Assembly: GCA_965660945.1 (NCBI GenBank)
Contig: CBFIBS010000005.1
Span: forward strand, 62,001-126,000
DNA from: UBA7985 sp002711265
GTDB taxonomy: Bacteria; Pseudomonadota; Alphaproteobacteria; UBA7985
Length of the DNA: 64,000 nucleotides
Direction: 5' to 3'
Shown here in pieces: positions 19,689 through 28,962 of this stretch. The number at the start of each line of letters is the position of its first letter. Position 1 is the first letter of the stretch. The translations under genes were made by a program, and so were the position numbers. The notes beneath the pieces were generated by a model that ran no database searches, was not told the DNA's origin, and saw only the letters and a program-made list of their open reading frames with translations.

Positions 19689-20621
19689 ATGTCCCTTCAA
19701 GCTCGCCGGTCCACCGGCCTCAGGTTTTGGTCCCTCGCCGTCCTGACCACTGCAGTGCTTCAGTTCGGGGCCGTAACCAGGGCGGCACCGCAAGCGGACG
19801 CCTTTCCGGACTTGAGCCAGCTTGAGCCACAAACAGTGGTTGCGGTGGTCAACGGCAACCCGATCAACTTCGCCAGCGTCGTTTATGCCCACCAGCAGCT
19901 GCCCGGCTCCTACCGCGACCTGCCGCTGGCGCAGATCATGCCGCAGGTGGTGCAGTTGGTCATCGAACAGCGCCTGCTGGCCGAGGAAGCAGCCCGCAAC
20001 GGCATGCAACAGGGGGTGAAGTATCAGGCCGCGCTACAGTTCGAGGCCGACCGCCTGCTGCAGGAGCAGTTCATCGCCGCCGCCGTCACCGATCAGCTGG
20101 ATAATGAAGCCCTGGAAATCGCCTACACCGTCTACGTGACCCAATTGCCGCTCGAAGACCGGGCGCGGGCGCGCCACATCCTGATCGCCCCGGCCAGCAA
20201 TGAGGAATCCGAAGTGCGGCGTGCCCTGTTGCAGGCGCAGGATGTGGTCCGCGAACTCTCTGCCGGGGCCGACTTTGCAACCCTCGCCCGCCAGCAGTCC
20301 GACCATGGCCCCAGCGCCGCCCAGGGCGGTGATCTGGGCTATTTCGCGCAAGGGCAAAGCGGTTTTGGCGAGCGCTTTGAAGCCGCCGTTTTTGCTATGT
20401 CGGCCGGGACACGCGCGCCAGAGCCGATTACCACGCGCTATGGCTTTCACGTGATCGAGGTGATTGACCGTCAACAGATGAAGCCGACGCTGGACGAGGT
20501 GCGGGACAGCCTCCGGGCCCAGTTGGAAAACCAGAAGATCGCGCTCGTGCTCGATCGACTGCGGGAGGCGGCTGACATCAGCACCATTATCGAACTTGGA
20601 CCCTCGACCGGCGGGTCGTGA
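19689..20621 (+). CDS. Periplasmic peptidyl-prolyl isomerase, parvulin (SurA/PpiC-like)
   Basis: This protein folds exported proteins in the periplasm. The 310-residue product has a signal peptide (hydrophobic run to about residue 30, A-V-T-R-A-A-P). A SurA-N-like helical region follows: V-V-A-V-V-N-G-N-P-I-N, then Q-L-V-I-E-Q-R-L-L-A-E-E-A. A single parvulin domain (about 165-265) contains R-A-R-H-I-L-I, F-A-T-L-A-R-Q-Q-S-D, G-G-D-L-G-Y-F and R-Y-G-F-H-V-I-E-V. Single-domain members of this type are common in Alphaproteobacteria. It is divergent from the unknown gene at 18486-19502, with about 190 bases for promoters. Confidence 0.92.
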   Translation: MSLQARRSTGLRFWSLAVLTTAVLQFGAVTRAAPQADAFPDLSQLEPQTVVAVVNGNPINFASVVYAHQQLPGSYRDLPLAQIMPQVVQLVIEQRLLAEEAARNGMQQGVKYQAALQFEADRLLQEQFIAAAVTDQLDNEALEIAYTVYVTQLPLEDRARARHILIAPASNEESEVRRALLQAQDVVRELSAGADFATLARQQSDHGPSAAQGGDLGYFAQGQSGFGERFEAAVFAMSAGTRAPEPITTRYGFHVIEVIDRQQMKPTLDEVRDSLRAQLENQKIALVLDRLREAADISTIIELGPSTGGS

Positions 20622-20706
20622 ACGGCTGCACCGCGGCAGCAAGCCTTTTTTTGCGCCGGGGGATCGGCTAGGCCAAAGGGCAGACAGCCTGACCTGAGAG
20701 CCCGCT

Positions 20707-21249
20707 ATGACCGACACCCCTGTGATGACCCGCGAAGACATCGACGCCCAGCACGGCCCCCACGCCTGGACCCCGGAAAAGTTGCTGGACCGCCTGCAAG
20801 AGCTCGAGATCAACACTGACACCATCGACCACGACCCGATGTGGACGGTCGAGGATTCCCGGCGGCTGCGGGCCGATCTCAGCGAGGACGGCCACTGCAA
20901 GTCGCTGTTCCTGCGCAACAAGAAGGGACAGATGTGGCTGGTGGTCATGCTCGAAGACCAGCGGCTGGACATCAAGGCGCTGGGTCAGGCGCTGGACCAG
21001 CGGCTCTCCTTCGCCAAACCAGACCGGCTGATGGCCTATCTCGGGGTGATCCCGGGGTCTGTCACGCCCTTCGGCGTGGTCCATGATACCGACCAGGCGG
21101 TGCAAGTGGTGCTGCAGAAGCGGATGATGGACTGCGCCCTGCTGCACTATCATCCGCTGCGTAACTACCGGACCACGTCAATTTCGTCGGCGGACCTGGT
21201 GGCCTTCCTGCGCGCCGAGGCCCACGAGCCGGTGATACTGGACTTCTAG
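20707..21249 (+). CDS. YbaK/ProX-type aminoacyl-tRNA deacylase (PrdX-like)
   Basis: A trans-editing enzyme of the INS superfamily that probably hydrolyses Ala-tRNA-Pro. The 180-residue protein has the family pattern H-D-P-M-W-T-V-E-D-S near residue 40, the catalytic-Lys region G-H-C-K-S-L-F-L-R-N-K-K-G (65-77) and the loop Y-L-G-V-I-P-G-S-V-T-P-F. These match the PrdX/ProXp-ala group more closely than YbaK or the ProRS insertion domain. It stands alone with short gaps on both sides. Confidence 0.88.
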   Translation: MTDTPVMTREDIDAQHGPHAWTPEKLLDRLQELEINTDTIDHDPMWTVEDSRRLRADLSEDGHCKSLFLRNKKGQMWLVVMLEDQRLDIKALGQALDQRLSFAKPDRLMAYLGVIPGSVTPFGVVHDTDQAVQVVLQKRMMDCALLHYHPLRNYRTTSISSADLVAFLRAEAHEPVILDF

Positions 21250-21368
21250 GTCGAAGCGGTTCAGACCAGCCCTCAGGTTGCCGGGCGCCCCCGGACCCAC
21301 CACCTAAATCACAGCACACCGTGCCCAAACGGGCAAAATCCGAACGAAAGCGGAAAGATCAAGAGATC

Positions 21369-22316
21369 ATGAGTGAACTGATTGGCCTCAAGGCCCCCGT
21401 CCAGCCCCAGGCCCCTGCCGATGTCATCATCGACGGCACGGAAGCCACTTTCGCGCAGGACGTGATCGAAGCCTCCATGCAGCAGCCGGTCATCGTCGAT
21501 TTCTGGGCGGAGTGGTGCGGCCCCTGCAAAACGCTGGGTCCAGTGATCGAGAAGGTGGTCACGGCGGCAACCGGTGCGGTCAAGCTGGTGAAAATCGATA
21601 CTGAGAGCAACCAGCAGCTCGCCATGCAGATGCGGATCCAGTCGATTCCGACCGTCTATGCCTTTTACCAGGGGCAACCGGTCGACGGCTTCATGGGCGC
21701 CCTGCCCGAGAGTCAGGTACAGGCCTTTGTCGACAAGCTGATCGCGGCAGCGGGCGGCGCGGCAGGTGGCGACGGCGCCAGTGCTGAGGCCAGCGCTGAA
21801 GACGTGCTGGAGCGGGCAGATGCGGCCCTCGCTGCCGGGCAGAACGAGCAAGCCCGCGACCTCTATCGCGCCGTGCTCGAGCAGGACCAGACCAACGTCA
21901 AGGCCTACACCGGCTTCGCCCGGGCCATGCTCGCCGAGGGGCGGTTGGCCGAAGTGCAGTCATTGATGGAGCAAGTGCCCGAGGAGCTGCTGGCGCAGCC
22001 CGAGATCATCAGCCTCGCCGGCATGATCGGACTGGCTGAGCAGGCGTCGGCACTACCTGACACGGCGACGCTGCAGGCGGCTGTTGACGCCAACGCTGAC
22101 GACCACGGCGCCCGCCATACGCTGGCGCAGGCGCTGCTGGGGCGCGGACAGCCAGAAACCGGTGCGGATCATCTGCTGGAGATCATGCGCCGTGACCGGG
22201 AATGGAACGACGACGGGGCGCGGCAGGCTTTGCTGGCGCTGTTCGACGCGCTGGGGCAATCGGCGCCCCTGACGGTGGCGTATCGGAAGAAACTGTCCGC
22301 GCTGCTGTTCAGCTGA
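21369..22316 (+). CDS. Thioredoxin-TPR protein (YbbN/CnoX-like)
   Basis: A fusion of a thioredoxin domain and tetratricopeptide repeats, related to E. coli YbbN/CnoX, a holdase that guards proteins against oxidative damage. From the ATG at 21369 it has 315 residues. The active site is W-C-G-P-C-K near residue 54, so both redox cysteines are present, unlike E. coli CnoX. The C-terminal half (about 145-315) has helical repeats including A-R-D-L-Y-R-A-V-L and R-H-T-L-A-Q-A-L-L. An upstream GTG at 21321 in frame would add a basic tail and is less likely. It precedes the Lon-N-domain and Trm112 genes, a common alphaproteobacterial order. Confidence 0.9.
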   Translation: MSELIGLKAPVQPQAPADVIIDGTEATFAQDVIEASMQQPVIVDFWAEWCGPCKTLGPVIEKVVTAATGAVKLVKIDTESNQQLAMQMRIQSIPTVYAFYQGQPVDGFMGALPESQVQAFVDKLIAAAGGAAGGDGASAEASAEDVLERADAALAAGQNEQARDLYRAVLEQDQTNVKAYTGFARAMLAEGRLAEVQSLMEQVPEELLAQPEIISLAGMIGLAEQASALPDTATLQAAVDANADDHGARHTLAQALLGRGQPETGADHLLEIMRRDREWNDDGARQALLALFDALGQSAPLTVAYRKKLSALLFS

Positions 22317-22491
22317 GCAATGCCGGAACGCGGCCTGCCGACGGGGCCAGCCAGTTCTACGGGGCGCTTTTCGGTCAGGGGTGCGGCGATCAGCACTTTG
22401 TGAGCGGGCGCGCCATTGCCCACACTGGCTTTCGGTTCATATTCGGAATCAACGATACATCTGGACCCAACGCGGGGAAGTGAGGACGGCC

Positions 22492-23205
22492 ATGACGGCA
22501 CGGGCATTTTTGCCAAAGACGCTGGATCTGCTGCCAGCGGAGCTGCCGATATTCCCGCTGACGGGAGGCTTGCTGCTGCCCATGGGGCACCTGCCGCTGA
22601 ACATCTTCGAGCCGCGTTACATCGCTATGGTCACCGATGCGCTGCGGACCCCGCAGCGGCTGATCGGTATGGTGCAGTCTTCGGATCAGGCACAGAGCAT
22701 GGGCGAAGCCCCGGTCCACGGACTGGGCTGCGCGGGCCGGATCAGCGCGTTTTCCGAGAACGACGAGGGGACCATCCTGATCACCCTGACCGGCGTCATC
22801 CGCTTCTGTATCGAAGAGGAGCTGTCGCTGGCGGCGGGTGGATACCGTTGCGTTCGCGCTGACTTCAGCCGCTTCGGCTCGGATCTGAGCCGGCTCGCGC
22901 CGGACCCACAGGCCGAGGACGGCGCAGGGGCGAACGCCGACGGCGACGTGCTGCGCGCTTCCATCATCGACGCGACCAAGCGCTATTTCGATGCCAAGGG
23001 CTTCAGCACCGACTGGGATGGAATCAACAACCTCGGGCTGGCAGAACTGGTGACCTCGCTGGGGATGGCCTGCCCTTTCGATCCGATGGAGAAGCAGGCC
23101 CTGCTCGAAGCGCAAACAGTCGAGGAGCAGGCCCGGACCCTCGCGCAGATCCTGACCATGGCCGCCATGGGAGACGGCCACGAGAACAATGCGGCTGTAA
23201 ACTGA
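22492..23205 (+). CDS. Lon N-terminal (LON substrate-binding) domain protein
   Basis: A stand-alone LON substrate-binding domain without the ATPase or protease of Lon. The ATG at 22492 is chosen because GAGG lies 6 bases upstream; the frame opens earlier, but that part is unlike the family. The 237-residue protein has L-P-I-F-P-L-T-G-G-L-L-L-P, then L-N-I-F-E-P-R-Y, both conserved in Lon N-domains. The C-terminal half carries D-W-D and L-A-Q-I-L-T-M helices. Its molecular role is unknown; it may act as an adaptor or peptide binder. It sits between the thioredoxin-TPR and Trm112-like genes. Confidence 0.9.
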   Translation: MTARAFLPKTLDLLPAELPIFPLTGGLLLPMGHLPLNIFEPRYIAMVTDALRTPQRLIGMVQSSDQAQSMGEAPVHGLGCAGRISAFSENDEGTILITLTGVIRFCIEEELSLAAGGYRCVRADFSRFGSDLSRLAPDPQAEDGAGANADGDVLRASIIDATKRYFDAKGFSTDWDGINNLGLAELVTSLGMACPFDPMEKQALLEAQTVEEQARTLAQILTMAAMGDGHENNAAVN

Positions 23206-23299
23206 GACCAGCCCTTTGACTTGCCGGGGCGCGATCCCGCCACCGACAAGACCCTGAATCCGAACGATAACAAGAAGACGGCGGACGCCTGCGACGACC

Positions 23300-23512
23300 A
23301 TGACGACCCCCAACGATACGAATACCCCTTCAGCGGCGGAGGCTTCAGGCCTCGATGCGCGCGTTCTTGAACTGCTGGTCTGTCCATTGACGAAGACGAC
23401 CCTCCACTACGACCGCGATGCGCAGGAGCTTGTATCGGAGCAGGCCGGGTTGGCCTTTCCGGTGCGCGGGGGGATTCCAATCCTGCTTGTTGAAGAGGCT
23501 CGGCGGCTCTGA
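23300..23512 (+). CDS. Trm112-like (UPF0434) protein
   Basis: A 70-residue protein of the YcaR/UPF0434 group. Its central pattern L-E-L-L-V-C-P-L-T-K-T-T-L and the C-terminal F-P-V-R-G-G-I-P-I-L-L-V-E-E-A-R are conserved. In eukaryotes and archaea Trm112 activates methyltransferases; the bacterial role is not known. Only one of the zinc-type cysteines is retained (C-P-L), as is usual for bacterial members. The gene follows the LON-domain gene by 94 bases and ends at a hairpin-rich gap before ftsK. Confidence 0.9.
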   Translation: MTTPNDTNTPSAAEASGLDARVLELLVCPLTKTTLHYDRDAQELVSEQAGLAFPVRGGIPILLVEEARRL

Positions 23513-23529
23513 AGGTTGCGCCGACTTGT

Positions 23530-23679
23530 CCCCGACCGCGCTTCGCGCGGCGGGGCCAAGCGTCGCGCATTTTCATAGAAAATGCGAAAAGACGTTAGGC
23601 CGCGTGCAGCGCGGCCTGTCCGTTTGATTGCGCGGGGGAGATTTGAAAGCCGCGAAGCGGCGTCAAATCGAGCGCGCAA
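23530..23679. repeat. Cluster of four hairpins in the Trm112/ftsK convergent gap
   Basis: Four inverted repeats lie in 150 bases: 23530-23555 (CCCC and CCGCG with CGCGG and GGGG), 23566-23586 (CGCATTTTC/GAAAATGCG), 23598-23616 (GGCCGCG/CGCGGCC) and 23627-23679 (nested TTGCGCG/CGCGCAA, ATTTGA/TCAAAT, GCCGC/GCGGC). They separate two convergent genes and may act as a bidirectional terminator or be a palindromic repeat element. No T run marks a classical terminator. Confidence 0.65.
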
Positions 23680-23682
23680 CCC

Positions 23683-26667
23683 TTAATCGATGTAAATTTC
23701 GCGCTTACCGGTCTTGTCCGGTGGGCCGACCATGCCCTCCTGCTCCATCCGTTCGATCAAACGGGCCGCACGGTTGTATCCGATGGACAGCTTGCGCTGA
23801 ATGTAGGACGTGCTCGCACGCTTATCGTTGGTCACGACTTGCACGGCCTGTTGATAGAGATCGCCATCAGCATCGGCTTCGTCACCACTGCCGAACATCT
23901 CAGCTTGATCTTCGTCGCCGATGAATCCGACCGGGTCGTTGGTTAGCGAGTCGACGAACTCGGGTTCGCCCTGGTTGCGCAGGTGCTGCACCACGGACTG
24001 AACCTCCTCGGTGCTGACAAAGGCTGAATGCACCCGCGTCGGGCGTCGGCCCTCCGAACTGAACAGCATATCACCCACCCGCAGCAGCTGCTCTGCACCC
24101 GGTTCATCGAGAATGGTCCGCGAGTCGATCTTGGTGCGGACGTAGAGCGAGATCCGGCTGGGAATATTCGCCTTGATCGTCCCGGTAATCACGTCCACCG
24201 ACGGCCGCTGGGTGGCGGTGATCACGTGAATACCCGCCGCCCGGCCCATCTGGGTCAGCCGCTGCAGCGATGATTCGATATCCTTCTTGGCGAGCTCCAT
24301 CAGATCTGCGAGCTCGTCCACGATCAGCACGATGTAGGGCATGGGCTTGAGCGGCAGCTCGCGTTCTTCGTATTCGGGCTGGCCGGTATCGGGGTCAAAG
24401 CCTGTCTGCACCCGCTGGATAATCGCCTCGCCGTCGGCAACCGCCCGATCGATGCGCTCGTTGTAGTCGAGGATACCGCGCACCTCGAGCTTCATCATGG
24501 TCTCGTAGCGGTCTTCCATCTCCCGCACTGCCCACTTCAGCGCTACGATCGCCCGGCGCGGATCCGTCACAACCGGTGACAGCAGATGGGGGATGCGGTC
24601 GTACAGCGACAGTTCCAGCATCTTCGGGTCGATCATGATCATCTTCAGCCGCTCAGGCGGCAAAGCGTAGAGCAACGACAGGATCATGCCGTTGATCGAT
24701 ACCGATTTACCCGAGCCAGTCGTCCCGGCGATCAGCAGATGCGGCGCCCGGGCAAGATCGGCCACGGTCGGATTGCCGGCAATATCGATGCCCAGTGCTA
24801 GTGGCAGCCGCGCCTTTGAGTCCACGAAAGTATCGCTATCGATGATCTGGCGCAGATTTACCGGCGTCCGGGTTTCGTTGGGCAGCTCGATGCCGATCAC
24901 TGAAGTTCCTGGCACCACCGCAATCCGGGTGGAGTGCGCCGCCATAGCACGCTTGATGTCGTCAGCCAGCGAGACCACACGGGCGATGCGCTGCCCCGGC
25001 GCCGGGGCAAATTCGAACAGCGTCACCACTGGGCCTGGGCGGGCGTTCACCACCTGACCCTTGATCTTGAATTCGTCCAGAGCTTGCTCGAGTTGCTCGA
25101 TCCGCTCTTCGAGTTCGTGCGCCTGCACGCCCTTTTGCTCAACGTCTTCTGGGTAAACCAGCAAGTCGACCTTGGGCGCCTGAAACGGCCCGGCATAAGA
25201 CGGCTGTGGCTTGGTCTCCGGGACACCGATGCGGGTGACGCGCCGTGGGGCCTCTGTCAACGCCGCCTGCACGTGACGCTCCGCCGACGAACCGGATTTG
25301 GAGCCAGCTGGAGCTCTGGCAGCCGGGGCCGCAGCTGAAGCAGGCCCCGGAGCACTCCCCATCGAAGGCTCGTCGGATTCATCATCCGTAACCCTGTCAT
25401 AGAGGCCTATATCACCTTCGGCGAAGGGGTTATCGGCCGTGTCGGGCGCGAGGTTTTCCAGCCATGGGTCGGTGACTTCGGCGCGCGGTGACGTCTTGGG
25501 CTTGAGGAAAGACCAGGCAGCCGTCACCGTTTCCGCAGCGTCCAGCTCAACCCCGTAAGTGGTTTGGCCGTAGGGGCGTCCAGCGTGATCGATGCTGCAT
25601 TCGGCGCCGTCCTCTTCTTCATCGTAGAGCGAAACCGACCCACGCGGGGGCGAACTCTCAATGGTGAAATCATCTCGCTCAGAATCGGGGATATAGACAG
25701 TATCACTTTCGGCGAGCCGAACCCGGACCGCGTCAGGGTCTGAATAGACCTCCTGCGCTTCTTCTTCTTCGCCGAAACCGGGCTCTTGTGGATCGGCCAG
25801 AGCAAACTGGCCAATGGGGCTTTGAGACTCGGTCGAGCCAAGCCCGGTTAAAGACCCGACCACCGCCGATGCTTCAGGACCTGTGTCGGTCCAAGGCTGT
25901 GGCCCAAAACCAGAAACGCCATTCTCACTGGCCCAGGCCGGATCAGCGGACACATCACCCTCACGTCTCAGTCCAAAGGCCCCCTCACCATCCGGACCGA
26001 TTGTGGCGTCACCCTTTGCACGGTGACGGCTTGCGCTGTCACCCAACGTCGGCATCAAGTTGCGTTCGAGGCTAAGGGCGAAAATCATACCGATAGCGCC
26101 ACCTACAAAGCACAGTACCGTGCTGACCGCCTTGGGCAGGTACAACCAGCGCTGCAGATTCTCCAGCACCAGCAAGCCACCGGCGCCACCGGCGCTGGAA
26201 GGCTTGGTCCAATCGGACTGAAACGGCAAAGATGACAGCACCGCAGCCAGCATAAGCAACGCTGGCAGAGCAATCAGTAAACGCAGGACCACCAGACCGC
26301 GCCGAAGCCGGAACAGGCAGACAACCGCCCAATTGAAGAGCAACAGCGGCACCAGATAAGCCGTCGCCCCAAAGCCCTGCAGCAGCAAGTCAGCCCAAAG
26401 GGCGCCCGGCCAGCCGACCCAGTTCTCCGCTGCGCGGGCCGTGGCGGTGTTCAGAGACGGGTCGTTGGCGTTAAAGGTCAGCAGCGCCAGCGTCGTCGCC
26501 AGCGCCAGTGCGCCCAGCGCCAGACCAGCGAGTTGGATCAGGCGGTCACGCGCCTGTACCCCGGTACCAGAGGGCAGCAGGCCCTGCGGCAGCAAACGGC
26601 GATAAAAGCGGAACAAGCCCCGGCGGCGGCGGTTGGGACGGTGATCGGACGACAGCGAAAAAGACAT
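23683..26667 (-). CDS. ftsK: DNA translocase FtsK
   Basis: FtsK couples septum formation to chromosome dimer resolution by pumping DNA. From the ATG at 26667, with AGAGG just upstream, it has 994 residues; an in-frame start 45 bases earlier is less likely. Four membrane segments lie in about residues 40-200, followed by a long acidic, low-complexity linker (200-480). The motor domain has Walker A G-T-T-G-S-G-K-S-V near 645, Walker B I-V-L-I-V-D-E-L-A-D-L and A-T-Q-R-P-S. The C-terminal gamma winged helix (S-Y-I-Q-R-K-L-S-I-G-Y-N-R-A) reads KOPS and activates XerD. Confidence 0.97.
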   Translation of the reverse strand: MSFSLSSDHRPNRRRRGLFRFYRRLLPQGLLPSGTGVQARDRLIQLAGLALGALALATTLALLTFNANDPSLNTATARAAENWVGWPGALWADLLLQGFGATAYLVPLLLFNWAVVCLFRLRRGLVVLRLLIALPALLMLAAVLSSLPFQSDWTKPSSAGGAGGLLVLENLQRWLYLPKAVSTVLCFVGGAIGMIFALSLERNLMPTLGDSASRHRAKGDATIGPDGEGAFGLRREGDVSADPAWASENGVSGFGPQPWTDTGPEASAVVGSLTGLGSTESQSPIGQFALADPQEPGFGEEEEAQEVYSDPDAVRVRLAESDTVYIPDSERDDFTIESSPPRGSVSLYDEEEDGAECSIDHAGRPYGQTTYGVELDAAETVTAAWSFLKPKTSPRAEVTDPWLENLAPDTADNPFAEGDIGLYDRVTDDESDEPSMGSAPGPASAAAPAARAPAGSKSGSSAERHVQAALTEAPRRVTRIGVPETKPQPSYAGPFQAPKVDLLVYPEDVEQKGVQAHELEERIEQLEQALDEFKIKGQVVNARPGPVVTLFEFAPAPGQRIARVVSLADDIKRAMAAHSTRIAVVPGTSVIGIELPNETRTPVNLRQIIDSDTFVDSKARLPLALGIDIAGNPTVADLARAPHLLIAGTTGSGKSVSINGMILSLLYALPPERLKMIMIDPKMLELSLYDRIPHLLSPVVTDPRRAIVALKWAVREMEDRYETMMKLEVRGILDYNERIDRAVADGEAIIQRVQTGFDPDTGQPEYEERELPLKPMPYIVLIVDELADLMELAKKDIESSLQRLTQMGRAAGIHVITATQRPSVDVITGTIKANIPSRISLYVRTKIDSRTILDEPGAEQLLRVGDMLFSSEGRRPTRVHSAFVSTEEVQSVVQHLRNQGEPEFVDSLTNDPVGFIGDEDQAEMFGSGDEADADGDLYQQAVQVVTNDKRASTSYIQRKLSIGYNRAARLIERMEQEGMVGPPDKTGKREIYID

Positions 26668-26843
26668 CGGGCCTCTGAAATACCTGCGAAAAATAGCCAC
26701 GACGCAGGACAAGTCGGGTCAAAATCGCCCGACACCCACGACGCATAAAACGAATTATTGTTTTTTTACGCGACAGCTTCAACTTTTTCAATGCCTTGGC
26801 AGCATTTCCTCGACCAAATCCTGCGTTTTTAACCCTGGAGCAC

Positions 26844-26879
26844 AAAAAAGCCGGCGACCCTCATGAGGCCACCGGCTTT
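26844..26879 (-). terminator. Rho-independent terminator of the PII gene
   Basis: Read on the minus strand, AAAGCCGG pairs with the CCGGCTTTTTT end around a loop that itself contains CCTCATGAGG, followed by six Ts. It lies about 32 bases after the PII stop codon. Confidence 0.85.
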
Positions 26880-26911
26880 GATTGCGGCTGATTTCAGCAA
26901 CGGTAGGAGGC

Positions 26912-27250
26912 TCAGAGAGCCGCCGCGTCGGTCTCACCCGTGCGGATGCGCAGGGCCTGCTCGAGGTCAATGACAAAGACCTTGCCATCACCGATCGCAC
27001 CAGTGTTGGCAGCGCTCTGGATGGCTTCGACAACGGCTTCGGCCTTGTCGCCGGGCACGGCCAGCTCGATCTTCACCTTGGGCAGGAAATTCACGGTGTA
27101 CTCGGCGCCCCGGTAGATCTCCGTGTGTCCCTTCTGGCGACCGTAGCCCTTCACCTCCGTAGCGGTGAGGCCTTCAATCCCGAGCTCTGTCAGCTTATCG
27201 CGGACAGGTTCCAGCTTGGACGGTTTAATTACGGCGACAACCCATTTCAT
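26912..27250 (-). CDS. glnB: Nitrogen regulatory protein PII (GlnB/GlnK)
   Basis: PII integrates 2-oxoglutarate, ATP/ADP and glutamine signals. From the ATG at 27250 it has 112 residues, the family length. The T-loop reads G-R-Q-K-G-H-T-E-I-Y-R-G-A-E-Y with the uridylylated Tyr at about 51, the target of GlnD encoded at 1395-4097. The B-loop T-G-A-I-G-D-G-K-V-F and C-terminal R-I-R-T-G-E are present. Neither glnA nor amtB is next to it, so GlnB and GlnK cannot be told apart; the symbol is provisional. A terminator follows it, so it is monocistronic, and a sigma-54-like element lies about 200 bases upstream. Confidence 0.93.
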   Translation of the reverse strand: MKWVVAVIKPSKLEPVRDKLTELGIEGLTATEVKGYGRQKGHTEIYRGAEYTVNFLPKVKIELAVPGDKAEAVVEAIQSAANTGAIGDGKVFVIDLEQALRIRTGETDAAAL

Positions 27251-27453
27251 AAGCTTTCCCAATCGTTCTTTTCTGTTGGTTATTGGTTGTTTGTTTCGGA
27301 TCCTCCGGCGGCGACCCGTTGCCCGGCGATGGCCGGTGTCGCGCGAAACTGGGGAGGATCGTCACCCACGACACCGGATCCAAAGCCAAATGCGCGTGCT
27401 GCTGCGGCCTGAGGAGGTGGCCAACAAGAACACGGCTTGCCACGACTCCCTTT

Positions 27454-27468
27454 CCAAATAGCGTGCCA
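27454..27468 (-). promoter_or_regulatory. Candidate sigma-54 promoter for the PII gene
   Basis: The minus strand reads TGGCACG-CTAT-TTGG, matching the sigma-54 consensus TGGCACG-N4-TTGC except for the last base, with the -24 GG and correct spacing. It faces the PII gene and would leave a leader of about 190 bases. In the rest of the 434-base gap (27251-27684), shared with the divergent monooxygenase gene, I see no other gene or clear element. Confidence 0.55.
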
Positions 27469-27684
27469 GTTTTTCCGAGGGAATACTATTGTTTATTATC
27501 AACTGCTTAACGGGTATTCATCTGCGCTTATACCAGAGCCAGGCGCGCCCGCGCCGCCCAATTATTGTTCAATGCCCAAAGCCTGTGCACAGCTGTGTGA
27601 CGCCATAGCCCGCTGATTTCCCAGCATTCATGCCTATGTTAGGAGTGCCCCAGCTCCGACGTTCACACAGGATTACCGCCGTCC

Positions 27685-28938
27685 ATGCCCCCACGTTCCC
27701 ACACCTCTGCCGGCAAGGCTGCCAAGGCTGGAAACGCCGCGAAGGGCTCGACGTCCCGCAAGCCTCAGGCGCCCGACATCCACGACATTGTCGTGGTCGG
27801 CGCAGGGCTGGCTGGGCTGGCACAGGCGCGCATGCTGCAACGGCGGGGCTTTGTGACCCACCTGATCGACCCACGCGAGCGCGACAGCCTGCGGGCGCCG
27901 TCGGCCGACCGGCGCGCCACCGCCCTGACCCCGGCCTCTGTCCAGCTGCTCGACCTGCCCGCCGACTGGCTGGCGGCCAAGTGTCAGCGGATCGAGTCCA
28001 TGGTGGTCGACGCGGGCCTTGCGCCAGCGCTCAGCGAGGACGAAGCCCTGCGCCTGAGCAGCGGCGCCTGGGTGGTCAGCAACGCCGACCTTTATGCCTT
28101 TCTGGTTGAACACACCGCTCTGGACGGCCGATTCGGGCAAGCGGTCACCGGATCAAAGGTCGAGGCGGGCCGGCGCCGTCTCACGATGACCAGTGGCGAC
28201 CCGGTGGAGGCCCGCGTGGTAATCGCCGCTGATGGCCGGAATTCGATCCTGCGCCGTGAAGACGGCATCCAGCGACAGCAGCAGGACTTCGGACAGATCG
28301 CCCTGACCGGGGTAATCCGGCACGAAGCTCCGCACGCGGGCCGCGCCTTCCAGCGCTTCCTGCGCGGCGGCACCTTTGCCCTGCTGCCACTCCCGGCTGA
28401 TGACGAGGACGAGGGACACGCCAGCAGTTTCATCTGGGTCGAACCCAGCGCCAGCGCCAAGGGGCTGTTCGCACTAGAGCCTTCGATCCTGACCGAGCGC
28501 ATGCAGTCCCGCTTCGGCAATGCGCTGGGTCGGCTGTCGAAGACCGACAATGAGGACTGGGGCCAGTTCCCGCTGCTCGCCCACAGCTGCGACCGCATCA
28601 TCGGCGAGCGGCTGGCGCTGATCGGAGAGGCGGCGCACAGCATCCACCCGCTGGCCGGGCAGGGCCTTAACCTGAGCATCAAGGACGCCGCCGCGCTGAC
28701 CGATACCCTAATGGAACAGCGCCGCTACGGGCTGGACCCTGGCGACGCGCAGGCGCTCGAGCGCTACCAGCGGGCACGCCGCGCTGAAACCGCCCGCATG
28801 ACCGGCCTGACCACCGGCCTGAACAGCCTGTTCAGCCGCCCGGGCGGACCGCTGCGCGCAGCGGCGGCCGTCGGCCTGCGAGCGCTGGACCGGATGGGGC
28901 CGATCAAGGCCCTGTTGGAGCGCGAAGCCCGACGCTGA
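27685..28938 (+). CDS. FAD-dependent aromatic monooxygenase, UbiH/UbiF/COQ6 family
   Basis: This family hydroxylates the ubiquinone ring. The 417-residue protein has an Ala/Lys/Ser-rich lead of about 30 residues, then the FAD Rossmann motif V-V-G-A-G-L-A-G-L-A near residue 38. Next come the A-A-D-G-R-N-S (DG) motif near 183 and the second flavin motif I-G-E-A-A-H-S-I-H-P-L-A-G-Q-G-L-N-L near 312. The GD motif reads G-E here instead of G-D, a minor change. Family members act at C5, C6 or C1; which position this one modifies cannot be read from sequence. It is divergent from the PII gene and converges on the DMT transporter. Confidence 0.9.
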   Translation: MPPRSHTSAGKAAKAGNAAKGSTSRKPQAPDIHDIVVVGAGLAGLAQARMLQRRGFVTHLIDPRERDSLRAPSADRRATALTPASVQLLDLPADWLAAKCQRIESMVVDAGLAPALSEDEALRLSSGAWVVSNADLYAFLVEHTALDGRFGQAVTGSKVEAGRRRLTMTSGDPVEARVVIAADGRNSILRREDGIQRQQQDFGQIALTGVIRHEAPHAGRAFQRFLRGGTFALLPLPADDEDEGHASSFIWVEPSASAKGLFALEPSILTERMQSRFGNALGRLSKTDNEDWGQFPLLAHSCDRIIGERLALIGEAAHSIHPLAGQGLNLSIKDAAALTDTLMEQRRYGLDPGDAQALERYQRARRAETARMTGLTTGLNSLFSRPGGPLRAAAAVGLRALDRMGPIKALLEREARR

Positions 28939-28962
28939 GGCCGGAAAGGAGCGGCTTCAGGC

